Origin: Mycobacteriaceae bacterium
GTDB taxonomy: Bacteria > Actinomycetota > Actinomycetes > Mycobacteriales > Mycobacteriaceae
DNA length: 64,000 bases
Direction: 5' to 3'
Assembly: GCA_029977845.1 (NCBI GenBank)
Contig: JAPOKC010000004.1
Coordinates: 1 to 64,000, forward strand
The notes under the pieces are model-generated. The model saw only the letters and a list, made by a program, of their open reading frames with translations, had not been told where the DNA came from and made no database searches. How positions within the stretch are numbered: position 1 is the stretch's first letter; each line of letters starts with the position of its first letter. Below, in pieces: positions 49,970-59,175 of this stretch. Position numbers and translations under genes: made by a program.

Positions 49970-50190
49970 CCGCGGACGAGCCGCTCCATCTCGGCGGCAT
50001 CATTGCCGGCCAGCATCGCGGTCAGCATCACCATCAGGCCTTGGTCGGCGAGCAGCGTGTCGAATGTGTATGTCTCGTCCGGAGTTCCGCTGGAATCGCG
50101 GTTCCAGGCATCGCGGTAGAACATCACGACCCGTCGCTGCGGGTCCACCTCGATCTGATGGTCGGTGTAAGGAACGGTGAACGAGGCCAC
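49966..50190 (-). CDS. Hypothetical 74-residue protein
   Basis: Small acidic protein without signal peptide or membrane helix; begins MASFTVPYTDHQIEVDPQRR. The segment RVVMFYRDAWNRDSSGTPDETY looks like two strands. GTGA overlap with the kinase gene suggests a partner of that enzyme. No family recognised. Confidence 0.65.
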   Translation of the reverse strand: MASFTVPYTDHQIEVDPQRRVVMFYRDAWNRDSSGTPDETYTFDTLLADQGLMVMLTAMLAGNDAAEMERLVRG

Positions 50191-50239
50191 CCGGTCAGGT
50201 TAGCCCTACTGCAATGCCGCCCTGAACCTTTAAAGTGAT

Positions 50240-50947
50240 GTGCAGCAATTTAAGTCTGGAAGGATCGTCGACATCGCAACCGTGAAGGAGAAACCCGCGG
50301 GACCCAGAGCCCGCGGGCGGCCCAAAGCGGCCGACACCCTGCCCGCCGACGAGATCCTCGCGGTCGCGCTGCGCACATTCGCCACCTACGGCTACGACGG
50401 CACCTCGCTGCGGACGATCAACAAGGAACTCGACGCCAGCCACAATCTCGTCTACCAACGGTTCGGAACCAAAGAGGAACTCTGGAAAGCGGCCGTCGAC
50501 TACGGCTTCGGCGGGCTGGTCGAGTACGCGGGATCAGCGTTCGACCCGACCGACGCCGACCCACTGGAACAGCTCCGGCTGGCGGTGCGCCGTTTTGTGC
50601 TCTATTCGGCCGACCATCCGGAGTTACTGGCGCTGATGAGTATCGAAGGACGGCAGGACACCGCGCGGTTGCACTACATCTACGACACCTACATCGAGCC
50701 GTCGCAACGGCCGATCGCCGGCCTGCTGCGCCGTCTCGCCGAAGAAGGCGTGATCCGTGCGATTCCCTACCGGGAGTTCTTCTTCCTCTTCGTCCACGGC
50801 GGCGCATCGGCGTTCACCCTGGCGCCGCTGGCCACTCTTTTCGACCCCGCGAACCCGCGCGATCGCCGCAGCGTCGAGCGGCAGGCCGATCTGGTGGCCA
50901 CCGTCATCATCGAAGGACTGCGACTGAAGGGGCGGCCCAATGCCTGA
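50240..50947 (+). CDS. TetR-family transcriptional regulator
   Basis: 235 residues if started at GTG 50240. TAAAGT (50231-50236) is a possible -10 that would place the transcript start near 50243. In that case GTG 50282, downstream of GGAAGGA (50259-50265), is the true start and the protein is 221 residues. HTH in TSLRTINKELDASHNLVYQRF, basic arm RARGRPKAAD before it. The C-terminal domain is TetR-like with a hydrophobic FFFLFVHGGASAF segment. Overlaps the amidohydrolase gene by 8 bases and probably regulates it. Confidence 0.85.
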   Translation: MQQFKSGRIVDIATVKEKPAGPRARGRPKAADTLPADEILAVALRTFATYGYDGTSLRTINKELDASHNLVYQRFGTKEELWKAAVDYGFGGLVEYAGSAFDPTDADPLEQLRLAVRRFVLYSADHPELLALMSIEGRQDTARLHYIYDTYIEPSQRPIAGLLRRLAEEGVIRAIPYREFFFLFVHGGASAFTLAPLATLFDPANPRDRRSVERQADLVATVIIEGLRLKGRPNA

Positions 50948-52586
50948 ACAGGCCGACGTCATCTTCATCAACGCCAGGATCGCCACACTCGACCCGGACG
51001 CACCAGAGGCGCAAGCGGTCGCCGTACGCGCGGGCAGGTTCACCGCCGTCGGGCCGGAGACGGAGATCTATCAGCACATCTCGCCCCGGACGACGGTCAT
51101 CGATCTGGGCGGACGCCGTGTGGTGCCCGGGTTCATCGATGCCCACAGCCACCCCATCGAGACGATCTGGCTCAAGAACGACTGGGTGGACGCCCGGTTC
51201 CCCGACACCAAATCGGTCGCCGAGACACTCGTCAAACTTCGCGAGCGGGTGAAGGACACCGCCGAGGGCAAGTGGATCTTCGTGGCCTGCGTGTCGGCGA
51301 CGGAGAACAAGTTCACCGAGAAGCGGCTGCCCAACATCGCCGAACTCGACGACGCCGCACCCGACAACCCGGTGCTGGTGTCCAACGGCGCACACATGTC
51401 GGTGATCAACACCGCGGCGCTCAATGCTCTCGGCATCAAGGACAGGCAGACCGCGCTGCCCAAGGGCGGCAAACTGCTGCTCGACGACAGCGGAAAGCAC
51501 ACCGGCGTGGTCACCGACGGCTTCGCCGATATGCCGGCCTCACCCGATCCCTCCGAGGTGGGCGCCTTCTACGCCAGCGGGATCGCCGAGTTCTGGAACT
51601 CCTACGGCTTCACCTCGATCATGGCCATCACCCCGCACCACGCGGTGCCCGCCCTGCAGGCGGTCAGCATCAAGGCGCCGCAGAACAACATCCGCTTCAC
51701 GGTCTCGGTCTGGGCAGCCCCGGACGGCGAGGGATTCCCCGCCGACCTCGCCGAGTACGAGATGCCCGCCGGCGCCGATCCGGACTACTACCGCTTCCTG
51801 GCGATCAAAGCCTGGGTCGACGGTGAGAACGACTGTCGCACCGGCTGGATGCACGAGCCCTACATCGGACATTTCGACATCGACCCGCCCGGCGGACTGG
51901 GCACCCTGGTGACCCCGCAGCCCAAGGCCGACGCATTCGCCGACCTCGCCCGCGACAGCGGCCGGGTCCCGATGCTGCACTGCTCCGGGGATGCCGCCGT
52001 CGACATCGGGCTGAGCGCCTACGAGCAGATGAACGCCGGCGCGGCGGGACGGTGCCGGTGCCGGATCGAGCATTTCGGCATGTTCCAGCTGACCGACAGC
52101 CAACTGCAGCGCGGTAAAGCCCTTGCCGCCCAGGGTCTTCGCATCTCGGTGCAGCCGATCTGGCTCAACGAACTGGTCAAGGCCGATATCGAGAACATGG
52201 GCGAGGCGCGGGCGAAGACCGGGTTCAAGTTCAAGACCATGATCGACGCCGGCCTGGAACCGGCGGCCAGCACCGACATGACCGGTATCTACCTCGGCAA
52301 CATCAACCCGTTCACCGCGATCAAGGCGGTGGTCACCCGGCAGTCCGACGCCGGCCTGTTCGAGCCTCAGGAGGCCGTCTCAGTCATCGACGCGGTGCGG
52401 ATGTGGACGGTCTGGGCGGCCCGCGCCAATGACGAGGGTGAGCACCGCGGCACCATCGAAGTGGGCAAGCTCGCCGATATGGCCGTCCTCAGTGACGACA
52501 TCTTCACCATCGAGCCGGACAAGCTCGACACCATCACCGTCACCGAGACCATCGTGGGCGGCCGGGTGGTCTACCGGCGCGACTGA
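50940..52586 (+). CDS. Amidohydrolase_3 (YtcJ-like) family protein
   Basis: 548 residues, the usual size for YtcJ-like proteins. VVPGFIDAHSHP carries the HxH metal pair, MLHCSGDAA and RIEHFGM later His residues, and PAASTDMTGIY the Asp. A small beta domain is formed by the two ends (DVIFINARIATLD, and ADMAVLSDD...GGRVVYR). Metal-dependent hydrolase of amide or cyclic substrate; substrate unknown. Confidence 0.87.
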   Translation: MPEQADVIFINARIATLDPDAPEAQAVAVRAGRFTAVGPETEIYQHISPRTTVIDLGGRRVVPGFIDAHSHPIETIWLKNDWVDARFPDTKSVAETLVKLRERVKDTAEGKWIFVACVSATENKFTEKRLPNIAELDDAAPDNPVLVSNGAHMSVINTAALNALGIKDRQTALPKGGKLLLDDSGKHTGVVTDGFADMPASPDPSEVGAFYASGIAEFWNSYGFTSIMAITPHHAVPALQAVSIKAPQNNIRFTVSVWAAPDGEGFPADLAEYEMPAGADPDYYRFLAIKAWVDGENDCRTGWMHEPYIGHFDIDPPGGLGTLVTPQPKADAFADLARDSGRVPMLHCSGDAAVDIGLSAYEQMNAGAAGRCRCRIEHFGMFQLTDSQLQRGKALAAQGLRISVQPIWLNELVKADIENMGEARAKTGFKFKTMIDAGLEPAASTDMTGIYLGNINPFTAIKAVVTRQSDAGLFEPQEAVSVIDAVRMWTVWAARANDEGEHRGTIEVGKLADMAVLSDDIFTIEPDKLDTITVTETIVGGRVVYRRD

Positions 52587-52670
52587 GCCGGCCGCGCTCT
52601 GGTCCTCCGGCACCACCGCGTGCGATGATTTGCTGAGCCCGATCGGGCCGCACGGGGAGGTGCCGGAAAC

Positions 52671-54929
52671 ATGCCCACAACGCCGAGGTCAGGGCCGTTC
52701 GCAGGGCTGGTCACGGCGCTGGGCATCGGAGTAGCCCTGACGGTCGGCGCGGGGGTGGCCGGAGCTGATCCCGACCTGAGCGCCGAGGCCGGCCGATCTT
52801 CGGCGGCCAGACCCGCGGCCCGGTCCCCGCACGCCCACTCCGCACAGCGCACCCGGCACACCGCCGCGGCCACCCGTCCGTTGCGCAGGGCCCCGGCAGC
52901 GACCCGGGCGCACACCCGGGCGTCGGCGACCGGTGGCGGTGTGGCGGCTCTGTTGGCCAACTCGTCACCGACCATGAATCCGACGACCGGGGCGCAGGTC
53001 GGCGACGGCACGGTGACCGGCACTCTCGGCGCAGCGGACGCGGACGGCAACTCGCTCACCTACACCGTGGCGGTGCAACCCTCGCACGGCAGCGTGCGAC
53101 TGGACTCCGATGGCACCTACACCTACACCGCCGACGCGGCGCTGGCCTCAACCGGAGGAACCGACTCGTTCGTCGTCACCGTCAGCGATGCCACCGACGG
53201 ATTCCATCTGCACGGCCTGGCGGGCCTGATCAATCTGCTCACCTTCGGCCTGATCGGCGTGAGCGGTCATGTCACCTCGACCACCGTCCGGGTGAGCCTG
53301 TCGCCCGGCACCGTCGTCGACGGCGGCCCCGATCCGGTCACCGGGCACATGGGCGTCGGCATGAACCTGGAGAGCGTCGTCGACTGGTCACCGGCGTGGA
53401 CGTTCACCGACGCGTTCAAGGCCTCGCGGCCGTGGATCTCCCAGACGTTCAATCCCCAGACCTTCGTCACCACCTGGGATCCCGCCGTCGCACCGACGCT
53501 GGATCTCGACGCCAACGGCAACATCCGTTCGCTCAAGACGTGGACGGCCAACGGGGTCGCGATTAAGCAGTACGCCGCCACCCTGATGTTCGACGCCCTC
53601 GGCGGTGATTACGCCGCTGGCACCTATCACGCCGAATGGGACGGCACCGGGGTGGTCGACTTCGGCTTCGACGCCGTGGTGACCTCGAGCGGTAGGACCG
53701 CGGCCGGACGTAACTTCGCCGAATTGGCGGTGACCCCGACCGACAGCGGGATCCTGATGCAGATCCAGTCAACGAGTGCCGCAGATCCGTTGCGCGACTT
53801 CAACATCTGGATGCCCGACTACAACGGGCAGAGCTTCCGCGGCCAGCGTTGGACGCCGGGTGCGGCCTTCTCCCCGTTCCACCCGCTGTTTTTGGCCCGG
53901 CTGAAGGATTTCGACGCGCTGCGCTTCATGGGATGGCAGGAGACCAACGGCTCGGACATCGCGACGTGGTCGCAACGCCGCGATGTCACCGACATCCGGC
54001 AGAGCTCGGGTGCCGAGGGCACGCCCAGCGAGCCGATCGCCAACGGCGTCTCGGTGGAGTACATGGTCGAGCTCGCCAACGAACTCGATGCCGATCCCTG
54101 GTTCAACATGCCGTACCAGGCCGACGACACGTTCGTCCGCAACTTCGCCACCTACGTCGCCGACCATCTGGAACCCGGCCGCAAGGTCTACGTCGAGTGG
54201 GCCAACGAGGTGTGGAATTTCGGCTACGGCTTCGAAGCCTCACAGTGGGTTGCCGACAAGGCGCGGGCGGCCGGCCTGGATCCGGACTTCGGGCAGTGGA
54301 TCGTCGCGGGCCAGGAGGCCAAGCGCGATATGGACATCTGGTCGCAGGTGTTCGCCGGAAGCTCCGCCGACCAACTCGTACGGGTCGCCGGCGGCTGGGC
54401 CGCGGTCAGTTGGGTGACCGATCAGGTGCTGGCGAACATGGGCGGATCGTTCGACGCGATCGCGATCGCCCCCTACATCACCCCCACCGATGAGCAACGT
54501 GCGGGCTACAGCGGATCGACCACGGCCGCAACGGTTCTGGCCGACGCCCGCAACAACATCGCCACCTCGGTGCAGTGGACCGCCGAGCATGCCGCGCTCG
54601 CGACGGACTGGTCGACCCGGCTGGGCCGCAGCATCCAACTGGTCGCGTACGAGGGTGGTGCCCACCTGGACGGCCGCGGCGCGGCGTATCAGAACGCCTT
54701 CTACGCCGCGTCGAACGATCCCGCGATGGGCGAGATCTACCGCGATTACCTGACCGCACTCGACGCCGCCGGGATGGATCTGTACATGGACTTCCAGTTC
54801 ACCGGCCAGGCCGGCGCCGCACCGTGGGGTGATTTCGCCAAACTGCACCGCATGGACGAAGCGCTGGCGACCGCCTACCGCTACAGCGCGGTCACCTCGG
54901 CAGCGACCGGGAGCCTGTGGAACGTATAG
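52671..54929 (+). CDS. Large secreted protein: VCBS-like domain plus GH-A-like glycosidase domain
   Basis: 752 residues. Signal peptide to about residue 33 (GAGVAGADP), a basic Arg/Ala/His-rich linker (35-90), a VCBS/cadherin-like repeat (about 100-185: VTGTLGAADADGNSLTYTV, GSVRLDSDGTYTYTAD, DSFVVTVSD), a beta region (200-360), then a TIM-barrel-like domain. WANEVWNF places E513 directly after Asn, as for the acid/base of clan GH-A; E661 in AYEGGAH is a candidate nucleophile. Related proteins are sometimes named cellulose-binding. A role on wall or environmental glycans is inferred. Its 3' end overlaps the MFS gene by 38 bases. Confidence 0.8.
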   Translation: MPTTPRSGPFAGLVTALGIGVALTVGAGVAGADPDLSAEAGRSSAARPAARSPHAHSAQRTRHTAAATRPLRRAPAATRAHTRASATGGGVAALLANSSPTMNPTTGAQVGDGTVTGTLGAADADGNSLTYTVAVQPSHGSVRLDSDGTYTYTADAALASTGGTDSFVVTVSDATDGFHLHGLAGLINLLTFGLIGVSGHVTSTTVRVSLSPGTVVDGGPDPVTGHMGVGMNLESVVDWSPAWTFTDAFKASRPWISQTFNPQTFVTTWDPAVAPTLDLDANGNIRSLKTWTANGVAIKQYAATLMFDALGGDYAAGTYHAEWDGTGVVDFGFDAVVTSSGRTAAGRNFAELAVTPTDSGILMQIQSTSAADPLRDFNIWMPDYNGQSFRGQRWTPGAAFSPFHPLFLARLKDFDALRFMGWQETNGSDIATWSQRRDVTDIRQSSGAEGTPSEPIANGVSVEYMVELANELDADPWFNMPYQADDTFVRNFATYVADHLEPGRKVYVEWANEVWNFGYGFEASQWVADKARAAGLDPDFGQWIVAGQEAKRDMDIWSQVFAGSSADQLVRVAGGWAAVSWVTDQVLANMGGSFDAIAIAPYITPTDEQRAGYSGSTTAATVLADARNNIATSVQWTAEHAALATDWSTRLGRSIQLVAYEGGAHLDGRGAAYQNAFYAASNDPAMGEIYRDYLTALDAAGMDLYMDFQFTGQAGAAPWGDFAKLHRMDEALATAYRYSAVTSAATGSLWNV

Positions 54930-56304
54930 CCCGCGCCACCCCCAGGGTCGTGACCGCCATCAGCGCCGCCGAGATCAGCGCGGTCCCGGTCATCGCGATG
55001 GTGAAACCGCGATCATCCACCGCCGCCGACAGGTTTCCGGGTTCGCCGGTGGCGAGCAGGTAGATCACCGAGACCAGACTGCCGACGATCGCGATACCGA
55101 GCGCGGCGCCGAGTTCGAAGGAGGTCTCGGCGATTCCGGTCGCCGCGCCGATCCGGTCCTCGCTGGCGCTGGCCAGCACCAGATCGTTGGCGCCGGTGTT
55201 CACCAAGGCGAACGAGAAGCCGATCATCGCCAGCGGAATGATGATGGCCACATACGAGACTCCGATCAGCAGCCCGAGCAACGCCAGCCCGGCTGCGCCG
55301 GTGCCCAGTCCGGTGAGCAGCACCCGGCGATGCCCCCAGGTGCGGATCAGCCGGCCGACATTGGGTGCGGTCAGCATGCTCACCACCGAGTCGGGCAGCA
55401 GCGCCATACCGGCCTGCAGCGAGGAGAAGTCAGCCGACTGACGCAGATAGATCGGAATGAAGAACAGCGCGCCGACATTGGCGAACACCGTCAGCAGCTG
55501 GGCGATCACGGCGGCGCTGAAGCGCACGTCGCGAAACAACGCGATGTCCAGCAGCGGCACCCGCATCCGGCCCTGCCGGCGCAGGAACACCGCCAGCAGC
55601 ACCGCACCCAGCACCAGCGCGGGATAGGCCGGCCAGAAGCCCCAGCCGGAGTGCGCCAGCTCGGTGATGCCGTAGACCATGCCGAGGATGCCCGCGGTGG
55701 AGTAGGCCACCGAGAGCGGATCGAGCGGATGTTCGGCCTTGGCGCGCGCCTCGGGCAGCACCCAGGCGCCGAGTCCGACGATCAGCGCGACCACCGGAAG
55801 GTTCACCAGAAGCACTGAGCCCCAGTAGAAGTGCTCGAGCAGCACTCCGGCCACCGTCGGCCCGAGCGCCGCACCCCCGGCGCCGCTGGCGCTCCAGATT
55901 CCGACCGCCCGGCTGCGCTGACGGTCGTCGGTGAACACCGTGCGCATCAACGCCAGGGTGGGCGGCATGAGGCCGGCGCCGGCGATGCCCTGCAGCACCC
56001 GGGTGGCGATCAGCACTCCGGCGGTGGGCGCCATTGCCGCAGCCGCGGAGAAGATTCCGAACGCCACCGCGGAGATCAGCAGCAGCCGTTTGCGGCCCCA
56101 CCGATCGCCGATGTTGCCCATCGTGACCAGCAACCCGGCCAACACGAAGGAGTAGATGTCGCTGATCCACAGGATCTGGTTGTAGTCCGGGTGCAGTTCC
56201 TCGGTGATAGCCGGCACCGCGACGCTGATGACGGTGCCGTCGACGGCCACCATGAAGACCGCCAGGCACAGGACGAACAGTGCCGCGATCTGGCGCCGGG
56301 TCAC
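54892..56304 (-). CDS. MFS drug exporter, DHA2 (EmrB/QacA) type
   Basis: 470 residues, about 14 membrane segments. AVDGTVISVAVPAI in helix 1 (motif D1), GNIGDRWGRKR (motif A) and SGAGGAALGPTVAGVLL (motif C, antiporter class) are intact. Proton-coupled export of hydrophobic compounds is the family role. The 63-bp repeat lies directly upstream, and its promoter must lie within or beyond that repeat. Confidence 0.9.
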   Translation of the reverse strand: MTRRQIAALFVLCLAVFMVAVDGTVISVAVPAITEELHPDYNQILWISDIYSFVLAGLLVTMGNIGDRWGRKRLLLISAVAFGIFSAAAAMAPTAGVLIATRVLQGIAGAGLMPPTLALMRTVFTDDRQRSRAVGIWSASGAGGAALGPTVAGVLLEHFYWGSVLLVNLPVVALIVGLGAWVLPEARAKAEHPLDPLSVAYSTAGILGMVYGITELAHSGWGFWPAYPALVLGAVLLAVFLRRQGRMRVPLLDIALFRDVRFSAAVIAQLLTVFANVGALFFIPIYLRQSADFSSLQAGMALLPDSVVSMLTAPNVGRLIRTWGHRRVLLTGLGTGAAGLALLGLLIGVSYVAIIIPLAMIGFSFALVNTGANDLVLASASEDRIGAATGIAETSFELGAALGIAIVGSLVSVIYLLATGEPGNLSAAVDDRGFTIAMTGTALISAALMAVTTLGVARAIRSTGSRSLPR

Positions 56305-56314
56305 GCACTCCCCC

Positions 56315-56377
56315 CGTCGAGTGAGGAATCACGCAGACAAAGTGCGAGTAAACCTCGGCAAGGTTCCTCACTCAACG
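56315..56377. repeat. 63-bp inverted-repeat element, copy 2
   Basis: Same length as the element in nuoE. Left end CGTCGAGTGAGGA (56315-56327) has one mismatch to its partner; the right end TCCTCACTCAACG (56365-56377) is identical to copy 1. It fills the gap between the MFS gene and the next minus-strand gene, and its terminal TTGA supplies that gene's stop codon (56372-56374). Confidence 0.8.
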
Positions 56378-57604
56378 AGATGGTGACCTCTCCTGGAGCT
56401 TCCACTCCTGGCCGTAGCCGTCGCGCAGCAGGTCCAGGAACGGCACCGCATCGAAGGCCTCCGGTCCGAGAACGCCGGCCCCCGACCAGGCGCCGGTGGC
56501 CAGAAGCTCAAGGGCGACAACGGGATTCATCGCGGTCTGCCACACCACCGCCTGCGCCTTGTATTCCTGCATCGTCCAGGCGTTGTCGGCCACGTGATAC
56601 AGGTAGACCTCGCGCGGCTTGCCGTCCTTGCCGGTGCCGGTCACCCACAGCCCGGCGCAGGTCTTGCCGGTCATCTTGGGACCGAGCGCAAGGGGGTCGG
56701 GCAGGCAGGCCGCGACGACGTCACGCGGGCTCACCAACGCCTCCCCGGTCGTCGAACGCACCTTCACCGGCTCGGCCTTGTCCAAACCGAGCTTGTTGAG
56801 GACCTTCAGCACCTCGATGAACTCATCGCCCAGTCCGAACTTGAAGGTGACCCGGTTGGCCGCGATCCAGCGCGGCATCAGCAGGACTTCCTCATGTTCG
56901 ACGTTGACGCATTCCACCGGCCCGATGCCCTCCGGGAAGTCGAACACCTCGGGCTCGCTGAACGGCTCGGTGGTGAACCAGCCGCGGTCGGACTCCCAGA
57001 TGACCGGCGGGTTGAGGCACTCCTCGATCACCGTCCAGATGGAGAACGACGGCGCGAAGTCATACCCCTCGACGACGAGGTTGGAGGCGTCACGCACACC
57101 CATCTCGTCGATATGACTGAACAGGTGATCGGATGCGTAGCGGGCGAACACGTCGGCCAGACCCGGTTCGACGCCGACGCCGACCAGGGCCAGTTGCCCG
57201 GCCGCCTCCCATTCGGCGGCCCGGTCGAACTGGTCGTCACCCAGTTTGATGTGCGCAAGCTCGAAGGGCTTCTCGGGATGGCGGTGCGACAGGCTCATCG
57301 CGGTGTCGAGATAGTTGGCGCCGGCGGCGAACGCACCGTTGAAGATCGGCATCACGAAACGCGGATCCACCACGTTGAGGACGTGGGTGATGCCGTGGGT
57401 GCGGCAGGCCTCGGCTACCGCCTCGGCATCGGAGGCGTCCAGCCCGATCCCGGTGAACCGGCGATCGCCGATCCGGGCCACCAGGTCGGACGCCCTGGCG
57501 CCGTCGTAGTCGGCGATCAGGTAGTGCTCGAAGAAGTCGCGGCGGGCGGCGATGAGAGCGGCCGAGGAACCGACACCACCGGCACCGATCTGGAGAATGC
57601 GCAT
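56372..57604 (-). CDS. Saccharopine dehydrogenase-family protein
   Basis: 410 residues. MRILQIGAGGVGSSAALIAAR is the NADP-binding Rossmann start; VLNVVDPRFVMPIFNGAFAAGANYLDTAM and VGVGVEPGLADVFARYA follow the family pattern (Lys9/carboxynorspermidine-synthase-like). It joins or splits an amino acid and a carbonyl acid. Its stop codon lies in the 63-bp repeat, so the last residues may have changed on insertion. Divergent from the APC permease with 32 bases between. Confidence 0.87.
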   Translation of the reverse strand: MRILQIGAGGVGSSAALIAARRDFFEHYLIADYDGARASDLVARIGDRRFTGIGLDASDAEAVAEACRTHGITHVLNVVDPRFVMPIFNGAFAAGANYLDTAMSLSHRHPEKPFELAHIKLGDDQFDRAAEWEAAGQLALVGVGVEPGLADVFARYASDHLFSHIDEMGVRDASNLVVEGYDFAPSFSIWTVIEECLNPPVIWESDRGWFTTEPFSEPEVFDFPEGIGPVECVNVEHEEVLLMPRWIAANRVTFKFGLGDEFIEVLKVLNKLGLDKAEPVKVRSTTGEALVSPRDVVAACLPDPLALGPKMTGKTCAGLWVTGTGKDGKPREVYLYHVADNAWTMQEYKAQAVVWQTAMNPVVALELLATGAWSGAGVLGPEAFDAVPFLDLLRDGYGQEWKLQERSPSR

Positions 57605-57636
57605 CCGCCGATCCTAGGCGGTGAAACAATCCGCTC

Positions 57637-59175
57637 ATGGCGGAGGAGGAAATCACCGACCCTCCCATGCACGGCCTGCACTCCAAGGGCCTGAAGAAGG
57701 GGTCGGTATCACTGATCGGGGCGATTTCGGTCGGTCTGGCCGCCACCGCGCCGGCGTATTCGCTGACCGGGGCACTGGGGCACGGGGCGGCCGAGGCCGG
57801 CTACCAGTTGCCGGTGGTGTTCATCATCGCGGTGGTGCCGATGTTCTTCGTGGCGCTGGCCTACAAGCACCTCACCGACGCCGCACCTGATGCGGGCACG
57901 GTGTTCACCTGGGGGTCCAAGGCGATCCGGCCGCACGTCGGCTGGATCGGCGGGTACGCGCTGCTGCTGTCCAGCGTGCTGGCCGGAGTCGGTGCCGCCG
58001 GCATCACCGTCAGCGCGATCACCACAGCGCTCGGTGTGAAGAACCCGTCGAATTGGCTGCAGATGGCCATCGCCGCCGCATTCATCCTCAGCACCACCTG
58101 GCTGGTGTCCCGCGGCGCCGAGGAGTCGTCACGAACCACCCTGCTGCTGACCATCATTCAGTACGGCGGCCTCATCCTGTTCGCCGCGATCCTGGCGATC
58201 AACGTCTTCCGCAGCCATCGCAACCCGACCGCCGAGCCGTTCTCCTGGGATTGGTTCAACCCCTTCGCCATCGACAGTTTCGCCGCACTGCTGGGCGGTT
58301 TCCTGGTGGCGGTGTTCATCTTCTGGGGGTTCGACGCCTCGCTGTCGATGTCAGAGGAGACTTCCGGCGCACCCGGACAATCCGGCAAGAGCGGGGTGAC
58401 CGCGATCATCATCACGGTCATCATCTACGTGGTGATCGGGGTGGCCGCCCTGGCGTTCGCCGGCACCGACCCCACCAGTTCACTGAGTCTGACCCACGAG
58501 GCCAATATCGACGACGTCTTCTCCTCGATGGCCCGCGAGGCGCTCGGCGCCAAGGGCGCCGTGGCGGCCGCCCTGATCATCGGCCTCTCGGCGTTCTCGG
58601 CGACCATCTCGACGGTGATGTCGACGGTGCGCTCGGTGTTGTCGATGGCCACCTACAAGGCGCTGCCGGACCGGTTCGCCTCAGTCGACCAGGTGGTGCA
58701 GACCCCGAAGTTCGCCACCTGGTTCATCGGCCTGACCACGCTGGCCATCTACAGCGGGCTGACCTGGTTCTCCGACAGCATCGTCGAGGACACCGTCTAC
58801 AGCGTGGGCATCGCGATCATCACCTACTACTCGGTGGTGGCAATCGCCTGCGTGCTGTACTTCTGGGACACCGCATTCCAGTCTTGGCGCACCGCGTTCG
58901 GTCAGGTGATCCTGCCCGCAATCGCCGCGCTGATCCTGATTCCGGTGGGCGTCATCGAGGCCTACAACATGGCGCAACCGGAGAGCAGCGGCGGCGCCTC
59001 GCTGGCCGGGGTCGGCGTGGTGTTCATCATCGGCGTGGCCAGCCTGATGTTCGGGGTACTGCTGATGATCCTGTGGAACCTCAAGGCGCCGGCCTTCTTC
59101 CGCGGCCAGACACTGCAACGCGAGCGCACGCACCGGGTGAAGCCGACCGACGCAGGCGAGAGAAATCAGATATGA
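57637..59175 (+). CDS. APC-family amino acid permease
   Basis: 512 residues, about 12 membrane helices. GSVSLIGAISVGLAATAPAYSL is the first helix with the glycine-rich break; FWGFDASLSMSEET resembles the helix 6 substrate site. AACAAT, a weak -10 match, lies six bases before the ATG. Probably imports an amino acid or polyamine; divergent to a saccharopine-dehydrogenase-like gene. ATGA overlap with the next gene. Confidence 0.88.
   Translation: MAEEEITDPPMHGLHSKGLKKGSVSLIGAISVGLAATAPAYSLTGALGHGAAEAGYQLPVVFIIAVVPMFFVALAYKHLTDAAPDAGTVFTWGSKAIRPHVGWIGGYALLLSSVLAGVGAAGITVSAITTALGVKNPSNWLQMAIAAAFILSTTWLVSRGAEESSRTTLLLTIIQYGGLILFAAILAINVFRSHRNPTAEPFSWDWFNPFAIDSFAALLGGFLVAVFIFWGFDASLSMSEETSGAPGQSGKSGVTAIIITVIIYVVIGVAALAFAGTDPTSSLSLTHEANIDDVFSSMAREALGAKGAVAAALIIGLSAFSATISTVMSTVRSVLSMATYKALPDRFASVDQVVQTPKFATWFIGLTTLAIYSGLTWFSDSIVEDTVYSVGIAIITYYSVVAIACVLYFWDTAFQSWRTAFGQVILPAIAALILIPVGVIEAYNMAQPESSGGASLAGVGVVFIIGVASLMFGVLLMILWNLKAPAFFRGQTLQRERTHRVKPTDAGERNQI

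Noticed and set aside
56305..56371. A small minus-strand gene starting inside repeat copy 2
   Set aside because: The frame continues out of register through the MFS gene, and a similar peptide start also appears in copy 1, so it is a product of the repeat sequence.
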